The position numbers and the translations under genes were made by a program. Positions 37,130 through 45,850 of a stretch of 64,000 nt of DNA are shown piece by piece. Numbering within the stretch: the stretch's first letter is position 1; every line of letters begins with the position of its first letter. The DNA comes from Microbacterium sp. (lineage in GTDB: Bacteria > Actinomycetota > Actinomycetes > Actinomycetales > Microbacteriaceae), in the NCBI RefSeq assembly GCF_017305435.1, contig NZ_JAFKIP010000004.1:1-64000 (forward strand), written 5' to 3'. The notes under the pieces were generated by a model. That model saw nothing but the letters and a program-made list of their open reading frames with translations, had not been told where the DNA came from and did no database searches.

Positions 37130-38310
37130 CAGGCCCCACTCTCAGCGGTGCAGGTCGCGAGGGTCATGTCCCCGCCGGTGACGCCTTCCGCATTGTGGTC
37201 GGCGAGCCAGGCGGTGCCGTCGACGGCAGGCTGCCCTTGCCCGCCGGGGTGGATTTCCAGGTGCAGATGGGGTCCGGTGGAACGGCCGGACGAACCCACA
37301 TCTCCGATGTGCTGCCCCGCAGTCACGGTCTGCCCTTCGGTGACGTGGATGCCGGTCTCCCACATATGCGCGTAGTACGACGCGACCCGCTCGCCCCGGA
37401 CGGAGTGCTCGATGATGACGAGCCCGCCGAAGCCGCCGCTGGGCCCGGCGTGCACGACCACCCCGTCCGCGATGGCGAGGATCGGGGTACCGTCCGCGGC
37501 GGCAAGATCGGACCCTGCGTGGAACGCGCGTTCCCCGGTGAACGGGTCGGTGCGCCACCCGAAACTGTCGGTGTCCACCCACGTCCCTTCGGGGAGAGGG
37601 AACACGATGCGCGTCGTCTCCGGCACGATCGGCGCCCCGCCGCCTCCTCCGCCCGTGGCGGGCGGGCGGGTCAGGGCGGCGAGGATCGCTTCGGCGACCG
37701 GCTGGTAGTTCTGATACCTGTCCGGGTAGGCGGATACCTCGACGGCCTGGGCGGCTTCGCCGGGGTCCATCTGCTGCCAGCCGGGAATGTCCAGCAGCCC
37801 ACGCGGGGACGGGTGGTTCGGGCCGGTCTCGCCGCCGTAGAACGCACGCGCCTGATAGGTCGAGTCCATGAGCTCGGCGACGGTGCCCCACCCGGCGGCG
37901 GGCCGCATCTGGAACAGGCCCAGGGAGTCGTGATCGGACCCGTTGCCATCGTTCGGGAAGTCGCCGGACTCGGGGTAGGTGCCGGTGTTGGCGAGCATCC
38001 GCAGCGTGGACTCCGTGAGGGCGGCCATGAGCGCGATCACCACTCCGGGACGGCCGACACCGCTGGTCTGCCCGCCGACAATGATGATTGTGGCGGCGTG
38101 GGTGAGCTGGGTACGGCTCAGGGTGACGGTCTGCCCGTTGCGGGTGGTGGCGGTGAGCGATTCCGGGATCGGCCCCACTGCGAGGGAGCCCGGTGCGCAT
38201 GCGGTCATCGCAGGATTGACCACGGCCGCCACCCCCACCAACACGACCGAAGGGGCGAAGAACAGCACGGCGACCGCGAACGCGGCGAGCTTCTTCCACA
38301 CAACAACCAC
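37129..38310 (-). CDS. lytic transglycosylase plus M23 endopeptidase of the transfer system
   Basis: 393 residues, GTG start. A signal-anchor helix (about 5-32) is followed by a lysozyme-like domain with Glu100 in MAALTESTLRMLANTG and SLGLFQMRPAAGWG. The M23/LytM domain has FHAGSDLAA (zinc His and Asp) and TGPHLHLEIHPG (HxH). It opens peptidoglycan so that the type IV channel can pass, the role of VirB1 and of TcpG-type proteins in Gram-positive elements. Secreted or membrane-tethered. Confidence 0.92.
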   Translation of the reverse strand: MVVVWKKLAAFAVAVLFFAPSVVLVGVAAVVNPAMTACAPGSLAVGPIPESLTATTRNGQTVTLSRTQLTHAATIIIVGGQTSGVGRPGVVIALMAALTESTLRMLANTGTYPESGDFPNDGNGSDHDSLGLFQMRPAAGWGTVAELMDSTYQARAFYGGETGPNHPSPRGLLDIPGWQQMDPGEAAQAVEVSAYPDRYQNYQPVAEAILAALTRPPATGGGGGGAPIVPETTRIVFPLPEGTWVDTDSFGWRTDPFTGERAFHAGSDLAAADGTPILAIADGVVVHAGPSGGFGGLVIIEHSVRGERVASYYAHMWETGIHVTEGQTVTAGQHIGDVGSSGRSTGPHLHLEIHPGGQGQPAVDGTAWLADHNAEGVTGGDMTLATCTAESGA

Positions 38311-38316
38311 CTGCTC

Positions 38317-39015
38317 TCAGCGGAGGGGGTTGTCGAGTTGGGACAGCCGCAGCAGCTCACAGGTCGTGCCGGTGACGCCGCGGCCTGTGACTGCCGGGGT
38401 GCAGACGATGAACATCGTGAACGACACCGGCCGGGACGCCTCCACCGGCTTGGTGCCCCAGATGCCGTCCCGGTGCCGGGTGCCCTCGATGGTGTACGCG
38501 AGGGTGCCTGCGGGAATCTGGCCCGGTGCGGCCTGCGCGACCGCGGTCTGCCACGCCTCCGGGATGACCGCGGTATCGATGATGAGCCATTGGCGGGTCT
38601 GGTACTGACGGAGCTGCCCCCACGCCTCCGATGTCGGCAGATACGCCCGCACATCCCCAGCCAGCGCGGCCGCCTCCTCATCTGCGGCGACATCCGCGAG
38701 CATCTGCGCGTAGTCCATCGGGCCGTCACCGGTGGTGGTGTCCCAGGTGAACAGTGCGCTGGCGACCGCACGAGCGAACGCCTCCGGGCCGCCGACCTGC
38801 GGCACCGCCACCGGCCCCTCCCTGGACGGCCCGGCCGGCGGGGCGGTCACGGTGGAGCTCGGTGGGTCGGCGGGAGTGGTGTCGGTGCGGGGTGCGGGGC
38901 CGCGCAGCAGCCCGTAGATGCCGACACCGACCAGCAGGAGCAGCACGAGCCCGCCCGCGATCGTGGCGATCAGCAGACGACGACGGCGGCGATCAGCGCG
39001 GGTGGCGGGGTCCAT
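38317..39015 (-). CDS. membrane-anchored VirB8/TcpC-like protein
   Basis: 232 residues. A basic cytoplasmic stretch (DRRRRR) and one TM helix (about 15-36) precede a Thr/Pro linker and an NTF2-like extracellular domain (about 75-230) containing EAFARAVASALFTWDTTTGDGPMDYAQ and ending LRLSQLDNPLR. That layout fits VirB8/TcpC scaffold proteins of the channel. ATG with GGGAGGA upstream; longer reading upstream is not supported. Confidence 0.7.
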   Translation of the reverse strand: MDPATRADRRRRRLLIATIAGGLVLLLLVGVGIYGLLRGPAPRTDTTPADPPSSTVTAPPAGPSREGPVAVPQVGGPEAFARAVASALFTWDTTTGDGPMDYAQMLADVAADEEAAALAGDVRAYLPTSEAWGQLRQYQTRQWLIIDTAVIPEAWQTAVAQAAPGQIPAGTLAYTIEGTRHRDGIWGTKPVEASRPVSFTMFIVCTPAVTGRGVTGTTCELLRLSQLDNPLR

Positions 39016-39086
39016 GCGGGTCCTCCCAGGAGGCGACAGGTAGGTGGTCGCCTGGAAGGTGCACACACGCCCCCACGAAGCGGTGG

Positions 39087-40175
39087 TTAGGCGATGTGCT
39101 CGCTGCGTTCCTGCGCCCGGCGGGCAGCGCGGGCGGTATCGGCGAACGCGATCGTGCCGGTGACGGTCTGCTCGAACCGGGACCATTGCTCCTCGGTCAA
39201 CGCCGGGCCAACCTCGTCCGGGTCATGGTGCAGCCACCATCCGGCCATGTCGTCCCAGATCGCGACGAACACGGTCAGCGGGAACGGCACCGGCTCACCC
39301 TGGTTCTCGACCGCGGTCAGCGGGCGGCGCGGGGGTTTCCGTCCGGTCTTCTTGGCGGCCTTCACGCGGGCGAGCGCGGCCTGCGCCAACTCCTCCAGCT
39401 CCACCGCCCGCGCCTCACGCTCCGCCGCCCGCACCTGCACGGCCTCGGTGCGTGCCTGCTCGCGTACATCAGCGGGCAGGGTGGGGTCGGCGGCGATCTG
39501 GTCGAGTTCGGCGAGGGTGAGTTCGGCGTTGACGCGCAGGTGGGAGGGGTAGACGCCTCCGCCGGCCTTGATCCGCTCGACCTCCTCCGCCGCGCGAGTG
39601 CGCACGGACTCGGGTTGGGTTCGGTCGGCGGCGAGGTGTTCGAGGCGGCCGATGCGCTCCAATGTGGTGTGGGAGTCGCGGCCGGTGACCATCTGCGCGG
39701 CCTGCACCGCGGCCTCACCGGGGGTGGTGTCCCACGGTGCCGTTAACTTAACGGGACCGTCTTCTCCCGCATCGTCGGCGGCGTGGAACCGGGTGGCCTC
39801 TTGGCGGCGTGCCGCATCTTCGGCGAGCAGGGTCTTGAGTTCACGGTAAAGGGCGGCGGCCTCGAACTGGGTCAGCGGCTTGTGCAGCAGGTTGTCGTCC
39901 TGCTCCGCGAGGAGCTGCCCGAGCCGATCCGAAACACCGCTACGGACCCATACCTTGACGGTCTTCCACCCGAGCAGCTTGATCGCCGCCAGCCGTCTCG
40001 CTCCGCAGATGAGGTTCCCGTCGAGGGTGATCGTGATCGGTTGCAGCAGGCCGTTGCGGCGGATCGACTCGACCATCGGAGCCAGGTCGCCGTAGTCCTG
40101 CCGGTGCCGGCGTCCGACGCTGATGGAGTCCACCGCACGCTCCAGTTCGATGTGCCCATCCTGCGGGGAACTCAC
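39087..40175 (-). CDS. ParB-like nuclease-domain protein
   Basis: 362 residues. A ParB N-terminal domain (about 10-80, RQDYGDLAPMVESIRRNGLLQPITITLDGNLICGARRLAAIKLLGW) has the GARR catalytic/CTP motif. The rest is helical and charged; AAEREARAVELEELAQAALARVKAAKK and KKTGRKPPRRP look DNA-binding. No ParA partner is adjacent. It may act in maintenance of the excised circle or as a regulator, both inferred. GTG start overlaps the preceding stop (GTGA). Confidence 0.83.
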   Translation of the reverse strand: MSSPQDGHIELERAVDSISVGRRHRQDYGDLAPMVESIRRNGLLQPITITLDGNLICGARRLAAIKLLGWKTVKVWVRSGVSDRLGQLLAEQDDNLLHKPLTQFEAAALYRELKTLLAEDAARRQEATRFHAADDAGEDGPVKLTAPWDTTPGEAAVQAAQMVTGRDSHTTLERIGRLEHLAADRTQPESVRTRAAEEVERIKAGGGVYPSHLRVNAELTLAELDQIAADPTLPADVREQARTEAVQVRAAEREARAVELEELAQAALARVKAAKKTGRKPPRRPLTAVENQGEPVPFPLTVFVAIWDDMAGWWLHHDPDEVGPALTEEQWSRFEQTVTGTIAFADTARAARRAQERSEHIA

Positions 40176-41041
40176 GGGCGATCATCCCCGGTATCGGGGG
40201 CGGCAAGGCCCGCGGTGAGCACGAGGTCGTCGTCACGCCACAGCGCCCGCAACGGTTCCCCGATGAGCAGCCGTACGAGCATCCCGCGCCCGGCGTTGGT
40301 GTGTGCGAGGGCGGGGTCGGGGTTGCCGAGCACGACTCGCAGCAGGGTCGTCCAGGAGGTGCCGGGCAGGTCCAGGAGGGCGCGGGCTTGCCGGTCGCGG
40401 CGCAGGACCTCGAATGCCGACGCCCGCGACACGGATTCGGCAAGCCGTCCGGTGATGTACTCGACCGCGGCCCGCGCGGTCTCCGGCGCCCAACCGACGC
40501 GGCTGAGGAACGCGATCGTGTCCTCCACCGCCGAACCCACGTTCATCGTCCGCTCCAGCAGCAAATCCTCGTCCCGGCCGGAGTCGTCGGAATCGTCGTC
40601 CGCGAAGGGGTCGACGTGGAAGGCGGGGTGGTAGTCGGTCAGCGGGTTCTCTCGGTCGCTGAACCGCTCCGCGTCATGGAACACCGAGTACCTTGGCCGG
40701 CGGGCCTGGTGGACGGAGCACAGCAGGCCGTTGCCGCGCTCCTCCCCGATGCAGGTCACCTGCACCGCACGGGTCACCACCGCCCAAGGATCATCCGCCC
40801 GCCGGGTGGCGGCTCCCCGCATCGCCTCGAACGCCGCGCTGGCGGCCTCCCACGGGTCCAGGCCGTGCTTGCGGGCAAGGGCGGCGTACTTGTCGGCGGC
40901 GTGCCGCATCAGCGCGGCAGCCTCCGGGTCGTTCCGCCACGCACCCTTCCCGGCCGCATGGAGCCTGTTGAGGAGGGCGCGCAGCGCCTCCGAGTCCTCG
41001 AACCGATCCCGCTCCTCGGTGCGGGTGCGTGCCTGTGTCAT
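40172..41041 (-). CDS. unrecognised ICE protein upstream of parB-like gene
   Basis: 289 residues; no domain recognised. It is charged and mostly helical. Notable segments are NDPEAAALMRHAADKYAALARKHGLDPWEAASAAFEAMRG in the N-terminal third and DEDLLLERTMNVGSAVEDTIAFLSRVGWAPETARAAVEYITGRLAE in the middle. The AFEVLRRDRQARALLDLPGTSWTTLLRVVLG section is near the C-terminus. The pattern recalls DNA-binding regulatory or primase-associated proteins but I cannot assign it. ATG with GGAGGTG seven bases upstream. Confidence 0.7.
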   Translation of the reverse strand: MTQARTRTEERDRFEDSEALRALLNRLHAAGKGAWRNDPEAAALMRHAADKYAALARKHGLDPWEAASAAFEAMRGAATRRADDPWAVVTRAVQVTCIGEERGNGLLCSVHQARRPRYSVFHDAERFSDRENPLTDYHPAFHVDPFADDDSDDSGRDEDLLLERTMNVGSAVEDTIAFLSRVGWAPETARAAVEYITGRLAESVSRASAFEVLRRDRQARALLDLPGTSWTTLLRVVLGNPDPALAHTNAGRGMLVRLLIGEPLRALWRDDDLVLTAGLAAPDTGDDRP

Positions 41042-41124
41042 TACGGCACCTCCTGAACAGCAGGTGCGCGCGCATCCCCCAGCCGTGGCGCTCGCAGGTG
41101 CAGGAGGGACGCGCATGGACTACG

Positions 41125-41574
41125 TCACCCCAACCCGATCCCGGACCGCGACACCCACGAGTGCCGCTCCCCGCCTCCGCGGCCGAAGGCGGTCACCGGG
41201 GGCAGCTTCCGTGCCCGCTCGCTCACAACCTGCACACCCGCGCGGGCGACTCTGCGGGTGCCGCGGTATGCCTTGCCGGGTGCTCGGCGGGCGCGGCGAG
41301 CGAGCTCGGCTTGGAAGTCGATGCCTTGCCCGGCAACCCTGCCCACCCGCGACGCCAGCAGATCGGACGGACGCACCCACTCCACCCCCGACCGCCGCTT
41401 CCCTGTCTCCGCCGCATCGGACTTCTTCTTCGCCGCCGACGGGTCGCCGTGCCGCGCCAGCTCCGACACCTCCCCGTCCCCGGTACGGCGTGCCTCGTCT
41501 GGCGGCTCGGACTCCTCTCGATGTCGTGCGGGGTGCTCTCCGAGGCGGGCGGTGCGCTGGTCGTGCTCGTTCAT
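41125..41574 (-). CDS. small basic hypothetical protein
   Basis: 149 residues. The first half is polar and charged (EHDQRTARLGEHPARHREESEPP); the middle has KKKSDAAETGKRRSGVEWVRPSDLLASRVGRVAGQGIDFQAELARRAR. Arg/Lys content suggests nucleic-acid binding; no domain recognised. It overlaps the DUF2637 gene by four bases, which is the main support that it is translated. Confidence 0.6.
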   Translation of the reverse strand: MNEHDQRTARLGEHPARHREESEPPDEARRTGDGEVSELARHGDPSAAKKKSDAAETGKRRSGVEWVRPSDLLASRVGRVAGQGIDFQAELARRARRAPGKAYRGTRRVARAGVQVVSERARKLPPVTAFGRGGGERHSWVSRSGIGLG

Positions 41575-42203
41575 GTCGTCTCCTTCGTGTCGGGGACGTT
41601 CAGGGCGGGGCGGGCGAACCAGCGTCCGACCGTGGACGGGTGCACACCGAGATGGCGGGCGATCTGCTTGTTCGACCAGCCCTCCTCCTCCCGCAGCAGC
41701 ACCGCCACCTCACGCCCCACCGGCACGGGCGGCTGAGCAACCGTCGCCGTCTCCTCGCCTGGTTCTCGTGATGCCTCGGGCACGGGTGCGGGTATGGGGT
41801 GCGTGAGGATGACGGTGAGGTGGGTGATCGCCAGCAGCACCAGGGGTGGCACCGCCGCCACCGACGCGGCGAGCACACCCGGCACGTCGGCGTCGGCGGC
41901 GACGACGGCGTGGATCGCGTTCGCGGTCACCGACACCACGGCACCAGCGGCCAGCAGCGCCCACGGGTACCAGGCCGAGCGTTGCCCCGCGAGCGCGACG
42001 ACGGCGACGGTGGCGACGACGATGATGCCGTCCACGATCAGCGGCCACGCCCACGCCTGCCCCGCATCCACCCCCGAGCGGCGGGCAAGATCAGCCAGGG
42101 CGGTGAAGGAGAGCCAGAACGCGCCTGCGGCGATGAACACAGTTCCGGCCACCGCGGTTGCCACCGCGACCCGGCCACCGCGCGTTCTCGTCGCCGGGGT
42201 CAT
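41571..42203 (-). CDS. DUF2637 membrane protein with C-terminal HTH
   Basis: 210 residues. Four TM helices (about 10-125: VAGTVFIAAGAFWLSFTALADLARRSG, WAWPLIVDGIIVVATVAVVAL and two more) form the DUF2637/SpdB-like domain. A cytoplasmic HTH follows (AVLLREEEGWSNKQIARHLGVHPSTVGRWF). DUF2637 proteins are found in actinobacterial plasmids and ICEs; the join of four TM helices to a DNA-binding motif suggests membrane tethering of DNA. ATG overlaps the primase stop (ATGA). Confidence 0.83.
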   Translation of the reverse strand: MTPATRTRGGRVAVATAVAGTVFIAAGAFWLSFTALADLARRSGVDAGQAWAWPLIVDGIIVVATVAVVALAGQRSAWYPWALLAAGAVVSVTANAIHAVVAADADVPGVLAASVAAVPPLVLLAITHLTVILTHPIPAPVPEASREPGEETATVAQPPVPVGREVAVLLREEEGWSNKQIARHLGVHPSTVGRWFARPALNVPDTKETT

Positions 42204-43123
42204 CACAGCCGCTGCCCTCTCGGTGACAAGCCAGTGGTGGGGTGACGGCCAAACCATCTCTCGCCCGAGTCGCCCCGCACCGACGACGGCTCCCGGCGGG
42301 CAGGCTCGGGGCGGACGGTGCGGTACGCGGAGCGGACGGTCGCGGCGATCTCTCGTGGCCCGAAGTCCGACTTCGCCGCCGCCAGTACCGCATCGAGAGC
42401 GTCCGCCATTGGGACGCCGCCCTCGGCGAGACGGCAGGACGCCCAGAACAGTTTGAGGTTGCGGTCGGTGTCCTGCCTGTCCAGCCAGCGCGACAGCCGC
42501 TCGGCATCATCCCGTCCCACCGGCTGCCAGGTTCCGGGGCGAGGGCGAGGCTCGGGGCGGGGGTCGAGGAAGTCCCGCAACCGCCCGGCATCCAGGCTTC
42601 TCGCGGGACCGGTCCCGACCTCCTCCACCCGGTAGAGGGCAGTGGTGCCCTCGATCGTGCGTGCGGAGGGCGGGACGATGATGTAGCCGCCGTCGCCACG
42701 GAAATCGACGCCGGCCCGTCCCGCCTGCCACGACCGCTGCTCGCTCCCCGGCAACGCCGGATAGTAGGCGTGCATCCCGCCCGTGGGCGTGCGCACCAAC
42801 AGCGCCCACCCACTGGTCAGCCCTGCCGCGGTCGCTCGGTCGAAACTGGCCTGACCATCGGCGGGGCCGTGGACATCCACGTCCACCACCACCAGCCCGG
42901 ACGAGGCGCCGGTGGGGACGCCAATGTTCGCCGCCGGCCACCGCCGCCACCACGCTGTCGCCTGGCCGACATCGGTGGTCGCAGCGTGGAAGCCGCGCTC
43001 GATGAGGGGCCGCTTACCGCCCGGCACACACGGGAACACCAGCACCCCCGCGTCCGCGAACCGTGCCGCCGCCACCGGCAATGGCAGCCCGGACACCTGG
43101 GCGAACAGCTCGGACGGGCGCAT
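42203..43123 (-). CDS. bifunctional DNA primase/polymerase
   Basis: 306 residues. The Prim-Pol domain (about 10-200) has AARFADAGVLVFPCVPGGKRPL, the catalytic VVDVDVHGPAD and GGMHAYYP segments and the GVDFRGDGGYIIVPPS motif. A C-terminal helical PriCT-like domain (DRQDTDRNLKLFWASCRLAEG) follows. It may synthesise primers on the transferred strand or during replication of the circular form. No helicase part is attached. Flanked by overlapping genes on both sides. Confidence 0.88.
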   Translation of the reverse strand: MRPSELFAQVSGLPLPVAAARFADAGVLVFPCVPGGKRPLIERGFHAATTDVGQATAWWRRWPAANIGVPTGASSGLVVVDVDVHGPADGQASFDRATAAGLTSGWALLVRTPTGGMHAYYPALPGSEQRSWQAGRAGVDFRGDGGYIIVPPSARTIEGTTALYRVEEVGTGPARSLDAGRLRDFLDPRPEPRPRPGTWQPVGRDDAERLSRWLDRQDTDRNLKLFWASCRLAEGGVPMADALDAVLAAAKSDFGPREIAATVRSAYRTVRPEPARREPSSVRGDSGERWFGRHPTTGLSPRGQRL

Positions 43124-44202
43124 TACAGTCCCCTCACCACGGCGTCCGCTGCACGCGAGCGTGACGGCTCCACGGGCGGTGCGACGCGGGCAGCGTGCGG
43201 GGCGCATTCGGCTCGGGCCGCGTCACGGGTAAGACCCGGCGGGTCGCCGCCGCCGAGCTGCACCGTCGGAAGGGCGTCGAGGATCGCCCGGGCCGTCTTG
43301 CGGACACGCTCGCCGGTGGCCTGCACCACCTCGGCCGGGTCCTTGTCCTTCACTGTGCCTGCCCACCCGGAGACATAGGGGATCGTGTACGCGCTGGTGT
43401 CCATACCGTGCGCGGCGCCGATCATCAACGCCACCGACTCCGCCTCGACCTCACCAATCCCGCGATGCCCCGTCGCATCCGGGTTTTCCGGGCCATGCAG
43501 TTTCACGTGCGTGAGCTCGTGCGCGAGGGTCTTCACCTGCGCGGCCTCGTCCATGTTCGTCCGCACCGCGACCGTCCGGTTCCGATAGTCGGTGAGGCCG
43601 TTCGCGCCGTGGATCATTCCGGCGTGCTCGACCCGCAGCACCGCGAACCCCTCCGCCTCCACCAGCCCCGCAAGCCCCTCCCACAAGCCCTCCGGGGCCC
43701 CGCCCACCAGCAGCGCCGGCGAGGAACGCTCCGGGATCGGGTCACCGGCAGTCTGGGAAACGTCCCACACGTAGGCGGGTTTCGCGCCGACCATCCGGGA
43801 GCGCACCGCCTCACCTGGCTGCGGCTTCTCGAACTTGCCGAGTCTGCGCCACGAGGCGGAGTCCTGCGGGGTCGAGGATGCGAACCGGCCGGTGACTGGG
43901 GCGAAGATCATGTAGCCGGGCTGGCCCTTCTCGACCTGCCTTCCGAGCCCCTGCCATTGCTTGTACCCCGCAACATAGGAGGGCTCCGGGTCGGGCACCC
44001 GGCCTGCCTCGTAGGCAGCGAAGTGCTGGACGGCGATCAGGATGCCGTTTCCGAAACTGCGCGACCGGAACCGGGCGGTGAATTCCAACGCCCGCCTCCA
44101 GTCGTCGCCTATGACGAGCTTTTCGACAGCGCTGACTAGACGCTCGTGAAGCTCGTCGAGCTTCGCATCCCACGCCTCGCGGGCCTCATCTCTCGCCCTC
44201 AT
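43123..44202 (-). CDS. ardC: ArdC-like antirestriction protein
   Basis: 359 residues. The N-terminal ssDNA-binding domain (about 10-130, FRSRSFGNGILIAVQHFAAYEAG, YKQWQGLGRQVEKGQPGYMIFAP) is followed by a zincin-like metallopeptidase with HELTH at 228-232 and a distal EAESVALMIG containing the third ligand. ArdC protects incoming single-stranded DNA from restriction. Its proximity to primase suits early expression after transfer. ATG start at the 5' end of the leftward module. Confidence 0.88.
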   Translation of the reverse strand: MRARDEAREAWDAKLDELHERLVSAVEKLVIGDDWRRALEFTARFRSRSFGNGILIAVQHFAAYEAGRVPDPEPSYVAGYKQWQGLGRQVEKGQPGYMIFAPVTGRFASSTPQDSASWRRLGKFEKPQPGEAVRSRMVGAKPAYVWDVSQTAGDPIPERSSPALLVGGAPEGLWEGLAGLVEAEGFAVLRVEHAGMIHGANGLTDYRNRTVAVRTNMDEAAQVKTLAHELTHVKLHGPENPDATGHRGIGEVEAESVALMIGAAHGMDTSAYTIPYVSGWAGTVKDKDPAEVVQATGERVRKTARAILDALPTVQLGGGDPPGLTRDAARAECAPHAARVAPPVEPSRSRAADAVVRGL

Positions 44203-44561
44203 CGTCGACCTCCTCCCGGCGGGCGCCGCTCCGGCTGGAATGGCGTGTACCTATGAGGTGCGCCGGGAGCGCCAGTGAGACGAGACGGTCAGCGGACAGG
44301 AATGGATCGGTCGGAAGGCCGTCAGGTCATCCGAGGTGTGCCCGACGTGGCCCCTGGCCTACATGACGAGGAGGCACCGTGACGAGATGGAGTGGAATCG
44401 CCAGAGAATCGCCCGGATTCGTGAGCGAATCGTCCGGGTTCCCGGCGGTCGATTCGGGGTGAAAAGCGCATCGTAGTTCACAGGGGGCGGCGGCGGACGC
44501 TGTGCCTCGTGATAGCAAGCACGGAGAGAACGGTCATCCGCCGTGCGAGCATCCTACGGGT
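44203..44561. other. intergenic region upstream of ardC with hairpins
   Basis: 359 bp lie between the ardC start and the AraC-type gene end. Nested inverted repeats around GAATC occur: GAATC-GCCCG-GATTC (44406-44420), GATTCG-TGAG-CGAATC (44416-44431) and the larger CCCGGATTCG (44412-44421) with CGAATCGTCCGGG (44426-44438). This is the likely promoter and operator zone of the leftward transfer operon, or an origin-type element. It also holds a 27-codon plus-strand frame. Confidence 0.6.
44379..44462 (+). CDS. 27-codon open frame with strong Shine-Dalgarno
   Basis: A GTG preceded at seven bases by GAGGAGG opens a 27-codon frame. It encodes a Ser/Gly/Phe-rich peptide in which SPGF and SSGF recur; the repeated bases are also the hairpin arms described for this region. 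It may be a leader peptide, or the ribosome site may be fortuitous. A 63-codon frame on the other strand (44327-44518) covers the same DNA. Confidence 0.35.
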   Translation: MTRWSGIARESPGFVSESSGFPAVDSG

Positions 44562-45473
44562 TTATGTCCGTGCCGACATGTGAGCCATCGAACGGTACTG
44601 CCGCGGAGTCACGCCCACCGAACGCCGGAACTGACGGCCAGCATAATCCGGGTCGGTCCATCCGACCCGCCTCCCGGCTTCTGCGACCGTCAGCTCAGTC
44701 AAGCGGAGGAGGCGTGCGAGTTCTTGGGCGCGGAGCATCGTCAGATAGGCCAAGGGCGACTTCCCGAACGCTTCGACGAACACCCTGCTCAGGTGCGACG
44801 TGGAGAGGTGAACGCATGAGGCGAGTTCGTCGATCGTCCACCGGTGGGCGAGCGACTCGCGCAGCAGCTCCTCCGCCAGTCGGGCTTCGGTGCGCACCGG
44901 AGCGAATGTGCGATGCCTCGGCACGACAGGTCGAGTGGTCGGCCGTTGAGTCGGCGAGGTTCGTGTGTCGGTGACGGCGATGTACGGGCTGATGACGTCG
45001 AAGATCGCGAAGAGGAGCGATTGCATCCGGTAGAAGCGCTCGGGTCGGGGGCCGTCAATGCTCAGTGTCACGAGCTCATCCAGGCGTGGCGCGAAATGTC
45101 CGGCCCATTCTTCGCCGAGTCGAAGCAGCTGTGTTGGCTCGGCGTATCGCGTGCTGGCGAAGTCCTGCGCGGAGAGCCGGTCGGGGAGCATGAAGGCGTA
45201 CTGCCAGAACACCTGGTCGATGAGGAAGTCGCTGTCAAGATAGACCGTCGTCATGGAAGCCCAGCCATCGGGCTCGCACCCGCACAGTGTGTTCGCCGCT
45301 AGCATCGCCACATCGCCCGGCTTGACCGGCCTGGTGCCGAACTCGCTGAACAGGATCGCCGTCCCCGTGCGGATGAAGCACAGCCGGAGGCAGTCGTAAG
45401 CGACCGGCTCAATCGGGTGGTCAACGGGTGTGGTCCGTGCAACGATTGGGGCGAACTGAGGAAGATGTCGCAT
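44562..45473 (-). CDS. AraC family transcriptional regulator
   Basis: 303 residues. An N-terminal cupin-like sensing domain (AraC_binding_2 type, VAYDCLRLCFIRTGTAILFSEFGTRPVKPGDVAML) is followed by a C-terminal double HTH (about 200-295: WTIDELASCVHLSTSHLSRVFVEAFGKSPLAYLTMLRAQELARLL, then VAEAGRRVGWTDPDYAGRQFRRSVGVTPRQYR). It begins the cargo region. Possible targets are the co-oriented genes upstream or the transfer operon; neither is shown. Effector unknown. Confidence 0.88.
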   Translation of the reverse strand: MRHLPQFAPIVARTTPVDHPIEPVAYDCLRLCFIRTGTAILFSEFGTRPVKPGDVAMLAANTLCGCEPDGWASMTTVYLDSDFLIDQVFWQYAFMLPDRLSAQDFASTRYAEPTQLLRLGEEWAGHFAPRLDELVTLSIDGPRPERFYRMQSLLFAIFDVISPYIAVTDTRTSPTQRPTTRPVVPRHRTFAPVRTEARLAEELLRESLAHRWTIDELASCVHLSTSHLSRVFVEAFGKSPLAYLTMLRAQELARLLRLTELTVAEAGRRVGWTDPDYAGRQFRRSVGVTPRQYRSMAHMSART

Positions 45474-45667
45474 GGTGCTCCGGGCCTCGCGCGCTGCTTC
45501 GCCTTCAGGCGGCTGCCAATCCGAGTCGCGGGGACGGCAGATCGTGGCCGCAAGCCGAATCAGATCTAGTCCGTGGAAGCGACATCAGACCGGTTGGTGC
45601 GTGGCGCGGCAAGACAGCGACCCCTGATATCACCTGGTGCAGTTGTTGTTGCCTGTGACAATCGCCT

Positions 45668-45850
45668 CTATTTCCATGCCTGACGGATCGCGTGATCCGC
45701 GGCGATCTGTCGAACGATGCGGTGTTCGGGAACCTCGTAGGCCCTGTCTCGCACATCGCCTCGGGCGACCGCGATAAGCCACAACATGCGTTGAAAGAGA
45801 CCCCCGGCATCAGGTGGATTCTTGGCGTCGGGGGCATGAGGCGTGCTCAC
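45668..45850 (-). CDS. small protein coupled to DUF1905 gene
   Basis: 60 residues. GTG overlaps the stop of the DUF1905 gene (GTGA). The sequence has a hydrophobic helix (GGLFQRMLWLIAVARGDV) followed by RDRAYEVPEHRIVRQIAADHAIRQAWK, which looks like a real fold. No family recognised. 194 bp without a gene separate it from the AraC-type gene. Confidence 0.55.
   Translation of the reverse strand: MSTPHAPDAKNPPDAGGLFQRMLWLIAVARGDVRDRAYEVPEHRIVRQIAADHAIRQAWK

Noticed and set aside
37195-39090. 631-codon plus-strand open frame
   Set aside because: It is antisense to the M23 wall hydrolase and the VirB8-like gene and has no recognisable protein pattern.
44327-44518. 63-codon minus-strand frame upstream of ardC
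   Set aside because: No ribosome site; it covers the same repeated DNA as the plus-strand frame with a strong site, so it is probably a shadow.
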